From an uncultured Ferrovum sp. (lineage in GTDB: Bacteria > Pseudomonadota > Gammaproteobacteria > Burkholderiales > Ferrovaceae), in contig CAITLJ010000002.1 in assembly GCA_903893215.1 (NCBI GenBank), forward strand, positions 40,899 through 104,898: DNA of 64,000 nt, given 5' to 3'. This document shows positions 54,658 to 62,523 of this stretch, piece by piece. The position numbers were made by a program, and so were the translations under genes. The stretch's first letter is position 1. Each line of letters opens with the position of its first letter. The notes under the pieces were generated by a model. It was not told where the DNA came from and ran no database searches. It saw nothing but the letters and a program-made list of their open reading frames with translations.

Positions 54658-55536
54658 TCAGTCGCGGTGCAGTCGACGGATCAGGGACGAGGTGTCCCAG
54701 CGCCCGCCACCCATGGCCTGCACCTCGGCATAGAACTGGTCGACCAGCGCTGCCACCGGCAGCAGGGCACCGTTGCGCTTGGCTTCTTCCAGGCATAGTC
54801 CCAGATCCTTGCGCATCCAGTCCACGGCAAAACCGAAATCAAACTTGTCGGCAAGCATGGTCACCCCACGATTTTCCATCTGCCAGGATTGCGCCGCGCC
54901 TTTCGACACCACGCCGAGCACCTGCTCACCGTCCAACCCGGCTTTGCGGGCAAAATTGAGCGCCTCGGCCAAGCCTTGCACCAGCCCGGCAATGCACAGC
55001 TGGTTGACCATCTTGGTCAGCTGACCGGCCCCTGAGGGCCCCATCAGCGTCACCGCCTTGGCGAAGGCAGCGATCACCGGCTCGGCACGCGCAAAATCGG
55101 CAGCATCGCCGCCGCACATCACGGCCAGTTGGCCCTTCTCGGCACCGGCCTGACCGCCGGACACCGGCGCGTCGATAAAGGCCACACCCCTGGCCTTGGC
55201 GGCGGCGTGCAGTTCTCGCGCCACCTCTGCCGAGGCAGTGGTGTGGTCAACCAGCACACTGCCGGCATGCATGCCCGCCAGGGCACCGTCTGCGCCAAGC
55301 ACCACGCTGCGCAGGTCATCATCATTGCCGACGCAAACGAACACGAAATCGGCGCCTGCTGCCGCCTCGCGCGGCGTTGGCGCCGACCGTCCGCCCGCAT
55401 GGGCGGCAACCCACCCGGCTGCCCGTGCCGCAGTGCGGTTGTAAACCGTCACGGCATGTCCCTGCGCCAGCAAATGACCGGCCATCGGACCGCCCATGAC
55501 GCCCAGCCCGATAAAGGCGGTGTTGACTGCACTCAT
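54658..55536 (-). CDS. 3-hydroxyisobutyrate dehydrogenase family NAD(P) oxidoreductase
   Basis: A 292-aa beta-hydroxyacid dehydrogenase. NAD site FIGLGVMGGPMAGHLLAQGH (residues 9-28), substrate motif DAPVSGGQAGAEKGQL, catalytic Lys in GPSGAGQLTKMVNQL, and a C-terminal DFGFAVDWMRKDLGLCLEEA. Substrate could be 3-hydroxyisobutyrate, tartronate semialdehyde or similar. It overlaps yceI by 4 bp. Confidence 0.88.
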   Translation of the reverse strand: MSAVNTAFIGLGVMGGPMAGHLLAQGHAVTVYNRTAARAAGWVAAHAGGRSAPTPREAAAGADFVFVCVGNDDDLRSVVLGADGALAGMHAGSVLVDHTTASAEVARELHAAAKARGVAFIDAPVSGGQAGAEKGQLAVMCGGDAADFARAEPVIAAFAKAVTLMGPSGAGQLTKMVNQLCIAGLVQGLAEALNFARKAGLDGEQVLGVVSKGAAQSWQMENRGVTMLADKFDFGFAVDWMRKDLGLCLEEAKRNGALLPVAALVDQFYAEVQAMGGGRWDTSSLIRRLHRD

Positions 55537-56138
55537 TTACCTGCACTCCCGATCAGCGTGAATTTGAACTTGACGGCGACATCGATCGCCACGGCATCCG
55601 GATCCGCCCAGACGCCCTGCCCGATGTTGAAATCGGTACGCTTCATCACGAAGCTTCCTTCAGCGACATCGGGTTTGCCTGCGGCATGATGCACCACGAT
55701 CGGCACGGTGAGGTCGCGCGTGATGCCTTTCAGGGTGAATTTTCCCTGCGCCTCAAAATGATCCGGGCCCTTGGCGCGAATCTGGGTGGACTGGAACACG
55801 CCCTTTGGATAACTCGCCACCAGAAACCAGTCCTTGCCCTTGACTTCCTGTTCGCTGTCCGGGGCCCCCAGATCGATGCTGGCCAGATCGACTTCAATGC
55901 GTGCCCTGCTGCCGGCCGGATCGGCCGGCTTGAAGACGATGTCGCCGTCAAAATGCCGGAAACGCCCCTGCAACTCGACGCCCATCTGCTTCGAGACGAA
56001 GGTGATCTCGCTCTTGTCTGCCGCAAATCCGGCGGCCTGCACCAGGGCCGGGCTCAGCGCAGCGAAGGCCAGGCTGGCGGCCATCCAACGCCGCCGCAGC
56101 GGGCGAAGCCGGTGGGGAAGGTAAAGATAAGGGGTCAT
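55533..56138 (-). CDS. YceI family periplasmic protein
   Basis: A 201-aa lipocalin-like protein that may bind an isoprenoid in its pocket. Signal peptide MTPYLYL..LVQAAG; then FAADKSEITFVSKQMGVELQGRFRHFDGDI, VDLASIDLGAPDSEQEVKGKDWF and the C-terminal VAVKFKFTLIG strand. The start has AGGAG upstream. It is in an operon downstream of cytochrome b561, a common yceI-yceJ pairing; the two likely act together in periplasmic redox or lipid handling. Confidence 0.88.
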   Translation of the reverse strand: MTPYLYLPHRLRPLRRRWMAASLAFAALSPALVQAAGFAADKSEITFVSKQMGVELQGRFRHFDGDIVFKPADPAGSRARIEVDLASIDLGAPDSEQEVKGKDWFLVASYPKGVFQSTQIRAKGPDHFEAQGKFTLKGITRDLTVPIVVHHAAGKPDVAEGSFVMKRTDFNIGQGVWADPDAVAIDVAVKFKFTLIGSAGK

Positions 56139-56139
56139 C

Positions 56140-56685
56140 TCATTGCTCCTTGGGCGAGCTGCGCAGCATGCGCAGCAGCACGGTGTCCTTGTCGATGAAA
56201 TGGTGCTTGAGCGCGGCGGCCACATGCAGCGCCACCAGACTGAACAGCACCCAGTTCAGGGTTTCATGCAGAGCCTTCAACTGGTCGGCAAGTTCCTTGT
56301 TGCGGCTGACCAGATCGGGCAGCTTGACCAGATTCAGGTAAATCACCCCGTATCCCGCCGCCGAACTGTACATCCACCCGGTGAGCGGAACGATGAACAG
56401 CAGGCCGTATGTGAGCCATTGCACCACCTGACTGACGCGATGCTGCCAGACGGCCATGCCGGCAGGTGCGTCGGGTGCCGCATGCGTGGCACGCCACATC
56501 AGGCGCAGTGAAGACAGCAGCAGCACGGTGATTCCGGCCCATTTGTGCCAGACAAACACCTTGATGCGCAGCGGGCTGATCGGCATGTCACCCATCAGCA
56601 GTCCGACCGGAAAGGCGCCGGCAATGATCAGGGCGGTCACCCAGTGCAGGGCAATGGCGGTGCGCGTGAAGTGTCGTTCAGCCAC
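56140..56685 (-). CDS. Cytochrome b561 (YceJ-like)
   Basis: A 181-aa protein with four TM helices. Heme-ligand histidines are in ALHWVTALIIAG (TM1), VFVWHKWAGITVL (TM2) and LVALHVAAALKHHF (TM4). The GTG start (56685) has AAGGA 9 bp upstream. First gene of the b561-yceI-oxidoreductase operon; stop and yceI start are 1 bp apart. Confidence 0.87.
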   Translation of the reverse strand: MAERHFTRTAIALHWVTALIIAGAFPVGLLMGDMPISPLRIKVFVWHKWAGITVLLLSSLRLMWRATHAAPDAPAGMAVWQHRVSQVVQWLTYGLLFIVPLTGWMYSSAAGYGVIYLNLVKLPDLVSRNKELADQLKALHETLNWVLFSLVALHVAAALKHHFIDKDTVLLRMLRSSPKEQ

Positions 56686-56757
56686 GATTCGGTTCCTTCA
56701 TGCATGGATCAGGAGCGAAGCGTAGCACTGTGGCACAGCCCCACCCTGCAGGGAAAT

Positions 56758-57741
56758 TCACGACAGCGTGTAACGTCGTGCAAGCTTGCCGATCTCGCCG
56801 ACCACCCGCTCGCGCAGGCTCTGAGGGGCCAGCACCTCCACGTCAGCCCCAAAGCGCAGGATATCCATGGTCAGCTCGCGCGGATCACTGTACGGCACCT
56901 CGAGCAGGTAACTGCCATCGGCCTCGTAACGACCGCGCTGGCGGGGATGCCACTGTTCGGCGGCCACCCAGCGGGCACGCTCGGCCGTGAATCGCAGCTG
57001 CGCCCATTCCAGACCCTGCCCGCTGAAAATGCCATAACCCGGACCGAGCACGGCACTGAGGGTGCGGTTGGTCACCTCGCGTGCCACTTCATTGGTGCTC
57101 TCCACCCGCAAGATGGCATCGACACTGAAGTTGCGCAGTTCATTGCGCAGATGACACCACGCATCCAGGTACCAGTTCTCGCGATAATGCACCAGACGCT
57201 GCGGCGAAACCGTGCGCGTGGCACGCTCATTGCGCCCGCGCGAAAAATAATCGATCACCACCCGTTTGCGGCGCAGGAGCGCAGAACCGATCCGTTCGAA
57301 ATGCTCCAGCTTGTATTCGCGCTTGCCCATGCCCGCGATCAGGATGCGGCGGCGGATCTCGTCGGCGGTGCTGTCTGCCGACCCCAGCAGGCCATTCAGT
57401 CGCGCAATCAAGGGCTCGATCTGCCCACGCAACAGACCCCCCGGCCCCAGGTTGGCCAGCAGATGTTGCATGGTCAGCAAGGCGTGGATTTCTTCGGCGG
57501 TAAACCATAATCCGGGCAACTCGTATTGCGCGCCGGCCTGGCGCTCCTCGGCCGAAAAGCGGTAGGCCTGCAGTTCGCGATCGTAAATGATCGGCGCATG
57601 CAGGCGGTCGCGCAGGTAGGCGAGATCACGCTTGAGGGTGGCGCGCGAGACTTCCAGCTGACCCATCAGATAGTCGAAGGTGGCACTGCGACGATCGGTG
57701 AGCAGCTGGTCGATGCGGTAAATGCGATCGAGCTGGGACAT
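56758..57741 (-). CDS. WYL-domain transcriptional regulator (YafY-like)
   Basis: A 327-aa protein: N-terminal HTH_11 winged helix (YRIDQLLTDRRSATFDYLMGQLEVSRATLKRDLAYLRDRL, residues 8-48) and a WYL domain (about 140-215; VIDYFSRGRNERATRTVSPQRLVHYRENWYLDAWCHLRNELRNF) with C-terminal WCX extension. WYL regulators sense nucleic acids or nucleotides. Start MSQLDR (57741) has GGAG very close; the frame to 57810 overlaps the promoter of the divergent pyrophosphatase gene. Confidence 0.85.
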   Translation of the reverse strand: MSQLDRIYRIDQLLTDRRSATFDYLMGQLEVSRATLKRDLAYLRDRLHAPIIYDRELQAYRFSAEERQAGAQYELPGLWFTAEEIHALLTMQHLLANLGPGGLLRGQIEPLIARLNGLLGSADSTADEIRRRILIAGMGKREYKLEHFERIGSALLRRKRVVIDYFSRGRNERATRTVSPQRLVHYRENWYLDAWCHLRNELRNFSVDAILRVESTNEVAREVTNRTLSAVLGPGYGIFSGQGLEWAQLRFTAERARWVAAEQWHPRQRGRYEADGSYLLEVPYSDPRELTMDILRFGADVEVLAPQSLRERVVGEIGKLARRYTLS

Positions 57742-57830
57742 GCTCCGGATTGTGCCGACTCCGTGCGCTTTGCGACAGTGGCACTTTTCGCGCAGCATGG
57801 CGATTGCCAAAAATGACGGGAGCCACCGCT

Positions 57831-58172
57831 ATGTCCTCACCCCGATCCTGCCACGTGCTCGACGTGCGCGAACTACAGCACCAGCTGCGCGAATTTGCGG
57901 CAGCGCGCGACTGGGAACGCTTTCATTCCCCCAAAAATCTGGCCATGGCACTCACCGGCGAAGTGGGCGAGCTGGTTGAACTGTTCCAGTGGCGCGACGA
58001 GGCCGACAGCTATGCCGTGAGCCAGCAGCCCGAAACGGCCCGTGCCGTGCGCGACGAACTGGCCGATGTGCTGATCTACCTGGTGCGGCTGGCCGACCGG
58101 CTTGACGTGGACCTGGATGAAGCGGTGCGCACCAAGCTGATCAGCAACGCGGTGCGTTACCCGCCGCTCTGA
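57831..58172 (+). CDS. MazG-like nucleotide pyrophosphohydrolase
   Basis: A 113-aa all-alpha NTP pyrophosphatase of the dCTPase/RS21-C6 type. The Mg-binding acidic motif is intact: EVGELVELFQWRD (Glu-x2-Glu) and DELADVLIYLVRLADRL (Glu-x2-Asp). It hydrolyses non-canonical or excess (d)NTPs to NMP plus PPi. Start MSSPRS (57831) has GGGAG 9 bp upstream. Convergent with the lexA-like gene. Confidence 0.9.
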   Translation: MSSPRSCHVLDVRELQHQLREFAAARDWERFHSPKNLAMALTGEVGELVELFQWRDEADSYAVSQQPETARAVRDELADVLIYLVRLADRLDVDLDEAVRTKLISNAVRYPPL

Positions 58173-58220
58173 CGCAATCCGGCCGCCAGGCAGTACGCCG
58201 GGGCGCAAACGAATGTCAGG

Positions 58221-59024
58221 TCAGATGCTGCGCGCGCCCTGCATCTGGCGCATCAGGCCGGTGATGCGGCCCTGGATGGCCACCGTATCGGCGGACACCA
58301 GACGATCGGCAAAGGCCGGATTGGAAGCGATCAGCCGCAGCTGCTGGCCTTCGTGACGGAAGCGCTTGAGGGTGGCCCCTTCGCCCGCCACCAGCACCAC
58401 GGCAATCTCGCCAGGCCGGACCAGCACGCCGGGTTCGACCACCACCAGATCGCCGTCAAGGATACCGTCGCCACTCATCGAGTCGCCCTGCACTTCCAGC
58501 ACAAAGGCTTCGCCGCGCGGCGCCAGGTGCTCGGGAATCCAGACCGGTTCGTCCTCAAACACGGCGTCGAGCGGCGCACCGGCGGCAATCCGCCCCAGGC
58601 GCGGCACTGCGCGCATGGGCACCCCGGCCAGGCGCAGGGCAGCACCGATTTCCGGCACGCCACCCTGGCGGACAGGGTCAAGGTGGCGTGTGCCCTGCAC
58701 GTCCGGTGCCGCAGGCTGCTGACCCGACGGCAGCGCTGCCCTTGCCTGCAGCCAGGCCTGACCCGGCCGCACACCGCCGCGCCGCTTGTCGAGTGGCGCC
58801 ACCAGCTGCATTGCCACCAGTTGGCCAACGTGCCGATGAAGTGCCCCGCGCGAGGACAAACCAAGTTGCGCGCACAGCTGGTCCAGGCTGTCGACCGGAA
58901 GGTGCTCCTGCCATGCGGCATCCAGGCAAACCAGCACGCGCCGCTGCGCCGGCGTCAGCGAAGCAAGGATCGCTGCAGCCAGCGGACCGGCACTGCGCGA
59001 CTTGTCTTGTGAGTCAGGGGTCAT
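58221..59024 (-). CDS. LexA-family repressor with long linker
   Basis: A 267-aa protein against about 202 in E. coli. A winged helix (residues 22-85; LTPAQRRVLVCLDAAWQEH, SRGALHRHVGQLVAMQL) is joined by a 50-60 residue Ala/Pro/Gln-rich linker to an S24 self-cleaving domain. Cleavage site Ala148-Gly149 (RIAAGAP), nucleophile Ser182 (GDSMSGDG) and Lys220 (GATLKRF) keep LexA spacing. ATG at 59024; no Shine-Dalgarno, and the predicted transcript start is at or near the ATG, so it may be leaderless. It is 40 bp from the divergent MrfA-like gene. It could also be a specialised LexA paralogue. Confidence 0.85.
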   Translation of the reverse strand: MTPDSQDKSRSAGPLAAAILASLTPAQRRVLVCLDAAWQEHLPVDSLDQLCAQLGLSSRGALHRHVGQLVAMQLVAPLDKRRGGVRPGQAWLQARAALPSGQQPAAPDVQGTRHLDPVRQGGVPEIGAALRLAGVPMRAVPRLGRIAAGAPLDAVFEDEPVWIPEHLAPRGEAFVLEVQGDSMSGDGILDGDLVVVEPGVLVRPGEIAVVLVAGEGATLKRFRHEGQQLRLIASNPAFADRLVSADTVAIQGRITGLMRQMQGARSI

Positions 59025-59042
59025 GCGCTCTACTATACGCAA

Positions 59043-59060
59043 GAGAACACCATGAGAACA
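59043..59060. promoter_or_regulatory. LexA-box candidate, GTTC-N7-GTTC direct repeat
   Basis: GAGAACA-ccat-GAGAACA on the plus strand (TGTTCTC-atgg-TGTTCTC on the minus strand) is a perfect 7-bp direct repeat with an 11-bp period. It contains GTTC-N7-GTTC, the known alphaproteobacterial LexA box. It sits between a possible -35 (TTGTTC) and -10 (TATAGT) of lexA, and overlaps the start-point of the divergent helicase gene (-35 TTGTGA 59007, -10 TACTAT 59031). The E. coli form CTGT-N8-ACAG is not seen. Confidence 0.65.
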
Positions 59061-59064
59061 AGTG

Positions 59065-61533
59065 ATGCCCACCGACCCGGCCCTGCGGTCTGCCCGCTCT
59101 GGCGATACCCCGAATCTGGACGCAGCACTGCGCGAGCCACCCGGGCCGAACAATCCGGCCAACGCCGACCCCGCCCTTGCGCTGGCCGACCGCCTGCAGC
59201 AGCACTACGGCGAACGGATCACCGCGCGGATCGTGCAGCCGGCGCGCCCTGCCCGCCATGCCCCCTTCCCGTCCTGGCTGAATCCAGCGCTGGTCGCTGC
59301 CTTGCAACAGCGCGGCGTGGCACAACTTTACAGCCATCAGGCAGAAGCGCTGGCGCATGTGCAAGCCGGTCGCAATCTGGTGGTGGTCACGCCGACCGCC
59401 AGCGGCAAGAGCCTGTGCTACAACCTGCCGGTGTTGCATGGCGTGCAGGCCGAAGGGGCCAAGGCACTGTACCTGTTTCCCACCAAGGCACTGGCGCAGG
59501 ACCAGGTGGCTGAGCTTAACGAACTCAACCGGCAGGCCGGCCTGGCGGTGCGCGCCTTCACCTTTGATGGCGACACCCCGGCGGATGCCCGACAGGCAGT
59601 GCGTCTGAAAGGCGACATTGTGGTCTCCAACCCGGACATGCTGCATCAGGGCATCCTGCCCCACCATACCAAATGGGCACAGTTCTTCGAGGGACTACGC
59701 TATGTGGTGATCGACGAGATGCACACCTACCGCGGCATCTTTGGCTCGCATGTGGCCAATGTGCTGCGCCGCTTGCGTCGGGTGGCGGCGTTTTACGGCA
59801 GTCATCCGCAGTTCATCCTGTGTTCGGCCACGTTGGCCAACCCGGTGCAACTGGCCGAGGGCCTGATCGGACAAGCGGTCAGCGCCGTGGATCGCAATGG
59901 CGCGCCGAGTGGCGAGCGTCATTTGCTGCTGTGGAACCCGCCAGTGATCAACCCCGACCTCGGCATCCGTGCCTCCAACCGCTCACAAACCACGCGCATC
60001 GCGCGCATGGCCGTGCAACAGGGACTCAAGACCATCGTGTTTGCCAACTCACGACTGATGGTCGAGGTGCTGACCAAATACCTCAAGGACGCCTTCGAAC
60101 GCGATATCCAGCCCCGCGCTCACATCAGTGCCTACCGCGGTGGATACTTGCCCAACGAGCGTCGCCGCACCGAACAGGCGCTGCGTGGCGATCAGGTCGA
60201 CTGCGTGGTGGCCACCAGCGCACTGGAACTCGGAGTGGACATCGGCAGCCTCGATGTGTGCATCCTGAACGGTTATCCCGGCAGCATTGCCGGCACCTGG
60301 CAGCGCCTGGGTCGGGCCGGCCGCCGGGGGCGCGCAGCACTTGGCGTGCTGGTGGCCTCGAGCGACGCACTCGACCAATATCTTGTGCGCAATCCGGAAT
60401 TCTTTGATGCGGCGCCGGTGGAGCATGGCCGTATCGCCCCGGACCAGTTGCTGATCCTGATGGAGCACCTGCGCTGTGCGGCCTTCGAACTGCCATTCCG
60501 GCGCGGTGAACTGTTTGGCGAGGCCAGCGTGGACGAACACCTGGCCTATCTCGCCGAACAAGGCGTGCTGCATCTCGAAGCCGACCGCTGGCACTGGATG
60601 TCGGACAGTTATCCCGCCAATGCGGTCAGCCTGCGCTCGGTGGCCGATGGCAACTTTCTGGTGATCGACCAGACCGATCAACGCAAGGAAGTGCTCGCCG
60701 AGGTCGATTACTCTGCAGCCGCCATGACCCTTTACGAGGGCGCCATCTACCTGGTGCAGGCGCAGCCCTACCAGGTGGAACATCTGGACTGGGTTGGCCG
60801 CAAGGCTTTCGTGCGCGCCACCCGGGTGGATTACTACACCGACGCGATCGACTATACCCACCTGCGCATTCTTGACACCTTTGAGACGCGCAGCGACGGC
60901 GCCGCGCTGTGTGCCCGTGGTGAGGTCCATCTGCTGCGCCGCGTGCCCGGGTACAAGAAGATCAAGTACTACAGCCACGAAAATGTGGGCTACGGCAACA
61001 TCAGCTTGCCAGACCACGAAATGCACACCTCCAGCCTGTGGTGGCAGATCGATCCAGCGATAATCGACCAGCATTTTGCGCGGCGATCCGAGGCACTGGA
61101 CGGCTTTCTCGGTGCGGCACATGCACTGCATCTGGTAGCAGCCCTGCGCAGCATGGCCGAACGTCAGGACCTCGGTCGTGCCGTCGGCGACGGAAATGGC
61201 GAATGGTTTGCCACGGTGGGTGCAGATAGCCGGGGCAACGCGCGACGTCCGGATGGCAGCCGCTTCGATCCGGAGCAGGGAGGCGACCGCTTCGTGCCCA
61301 CTGTCTTCCTGTATGACAACTTTCCCGGTGGCGTCGGCCTGAGCGAGCCCTTGCTGGCATTGGCTGGCGAGATCGTGCAGGGTGCTGCCGACCTGGTCGG
61401 TCAGTGCCCCTGTCCGCAGGGTTGCCCGGCCTGTGTCGGACCGATCCTTGCCTCGGAAGCACAGCGCGGTTTCTCGCCCAAGGCAGCCGCCAGCCGCGTC
61501 CTGACGCTGCTCGGAGCGCGCGCATGGACCTGA
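59065..61533 (+). CDS. MrfA/YprA-like DEAD/DEAH helicase with C-terminal four-Cys DUF1998 domain
   Basis: An 822-aa helicase. Q-motif region YSHQAEAL, motif I TASGKSLCYN (about residue 110), DEMH box (about 218) within VIDEMHTYRGIFGSHV, SATLANP (III), IVFANSR (IV) and QRLGRAGRRG (VI, about 413). The C-terminal domain has CPCPQGCPACVGP, four cysteines matching the metal site of B. subtilis MrfA (YprA), a mitomycin repair factor. Start: ATG at 59065 with GTG at 59062; no ribosome-binding site, consistent with a near-leaderless mRNA. It overlaps mrfB-like by 10 bp. Likely unwinds damaged DNA. Confidence 0.9.
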   Translation: MPTDPALRSARSGDTPNLDAALREPPGPNNPANADPALALADRLQQHYGERITARIVQPARPARHAPFPSWLNPALVAALQQRGVAQLYSHQAEALAHVQAGRNLVVVTPTASGKSLCYNLPVLHGVQAEGAKALYLFPTKALAQDQVAELNELNRQAGLAVRAFTFDGDTPADARQAVRLKGDIVVSNPDMLHQGILPHHTKWAQFFEGLRYVVIDEMHTYRGIFGSHVANVLRRLRRVAAFYGSHPQFILCSATLANPVQLAEGLIGQAVSAVDRNGAPSGERHLLLWNPPVINPDLGIRASNRSQTTRIARMAVQQGLKTIVFANSRLMVEVLTKYLKDAFERDIQPRAHISAYRGGYLPNERRRTEQALRGDQVDCVVATSALELGVDIGSLDVCILNGYPGSIAGTWQRLGRAGRRGRAALGVLVASSDALDQYLVRNPEFFDAAPVEHGRIAPDQLLILMEHLRCAAFELPFRRGELFGEASVDEHLAYLAEQGVLHLEADRWHWMSDSYPANAVSLRSVADGNFLVIDQTDQRKEVLAEVDYSAAAMTLYEGAIYLVQAQPYQVEHLDWVGRKAFVRATRVDYYTDAIDYTHLRILDTFETRSDGAALCARGEVHLLRRVPGYKKIKYYSHENVGYGNISLPDHEMHTSSLWWQIDPAIIDQHFARRSEALDGFLGAAHALHLVAALRSMAERQDLGRAVGDGNGEWFATVGADSRGNARRPDGSRFDPEQGGDRFVPTVFLYDNFPGGVGLSEPLLALAGEIVQGAADLVGQCPCPQGCPACVGPILASEAQRGFSPKAAASRVLTLLGARAWT

Positions 61534-62507
61534 GCACGCGCCTGCGGGCACTGCAAAAATCAGCTGGCATGCACCAGCCGCCAGCGATGCCGGCCACGCA
61601 AGCCCTGCCTCCGGCCAGCCCGCCGACCAGGTCTCCACACTCGGGCATCAGCGCACCGGATCCTGCGCCGTCCCGACGGCACCCCGACAACAGTCCGGAC
61701 CAGCGCGAGGCCGAGCTTGCACTCGCCCTGCAGGCACGTGTCCTGACGCCGGGGCTGCTGCTGGTCGAACAGGCACTGGGACCACAGCACGTCCATGGTG
61801 GCATCGAGCTGTCCGAACTGCAGCAACTGCAGGATGCCGTGCTTGGCATGCCCCTGCCTGCGTCGTCGGGCGGCTGGTGGTTCATGGATACCGAAACCAC
61901 CGGCCTGGCCGGCGGAACAGGCACGCTGGTGTTCCTGTACGGCGGCCTGCATTTTGATGGCCAGTGCTTCACGTTGCGGCAATGGCTGCTGACCCGTCTG
62001 GCGGGCGAACCGGCACTGATCGACTGCGTGATGGAGTCCCTGCAGCAGAGCGCCCTGATGGTCAGTTTCAATGGCAAATCCTTCGACATGCCCTTGTTGC
62101 GCACGCGCGCCCGCCTGCAGCGGCGCAGCCTGCCCGAGCAGCACCTGCGTCATCTCGACCTGCTGCATCCGGCGCGCAGCGCGTTTGCCCAGCGCTGGCC
62201 GGACGTGCGCCTGCAGACAGCGGAGCGTCGGCTGTGCCAGTTCCGCCGGGTGCACGACCTGCCAGGCAGCGAAGCACCGCTGGCATTCCTGCGCTGGCTG
62301 CGCGAAGGAACCAGCGCCGGACTTCAGCGCGTGGTGGAGCACCACCGCAACGATGTCCTGTCCCTGGCCGGCCTGACTGTTGCGCTTGCGCGTGCGTTCC
62401 TGCACCCGCACCTGCATGATGCGGATGCAGCCGGTATCGTGCGACGGTTGCGCCGGCAGGGTTATCAGGTACGGGAAGGACAGGCCCAGCTGGCATTTGC
62501 GCCCTGA
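61524..62507 (+). CDS. MrfB/YprB-like DEDDh exonuclease
   Basis: A 327-aa RNase H-like 3'-5' exonuclease. A Pro/Ser-rich N-terminal 60 residues precede the domain. Exo I is FMDTETTGLAGG with Asp122 and Glu124, Exo II SFNGKSFDMP with Asp188, Exo III HHRNDVLSL with His273 and Asp277. This matches the YprB/MrfB family, partner of MrfA in mitomycin-crosslink repair in Bacillus. The ATG lies 10 bp before the helicase stop, so the two are coupled. A TPR-type C-terminus as in some YprB proteins is not evident. Confidence 0.88.
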   Translation: MDLSTRLRALQKSAGMHQPPAMPATQALPPASPPTRSPHSGISAPDPAPSRRHPDNSPDQREAELALALQARVLTPGLLLVEQALGPQHVHGGIELSELQQLQDAVLGMPLPASSGGWWFMDTETTGLAGGTGTLVFLYGGLHFDGQCFTLRQWLLTRLAGEPALIDCVMESLQQSALMVSFNGKSFDMPLLRTRARLQRRSLPEQHLRHLDLLHPARSAFAQRWPDVRLQTAERRLCQFRRVHDLPGSEAPLAFLRWLREGTSAGLQRVVEHHRNDVLSLAGLTVALARAFLHPHLHDADAAGIVRRLRRQGYQVREGQAQLAFAP

Positions 62508-62523
62508 ATCCGGGAGAACAGCC

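Noticed and set aside
59025..59064. E. coli-type LexA box CTGT-N8-ACAG
   Set aside because: Not present in the gap; the direct repeat GTTC-N7-GTTC is the only LexA-like signal.
60049..61638. 529-aa minus-strand frame opposite the MrfA-like helicase
   Set aside because: Antisense shadow; the plus strand has all helicase motifs.
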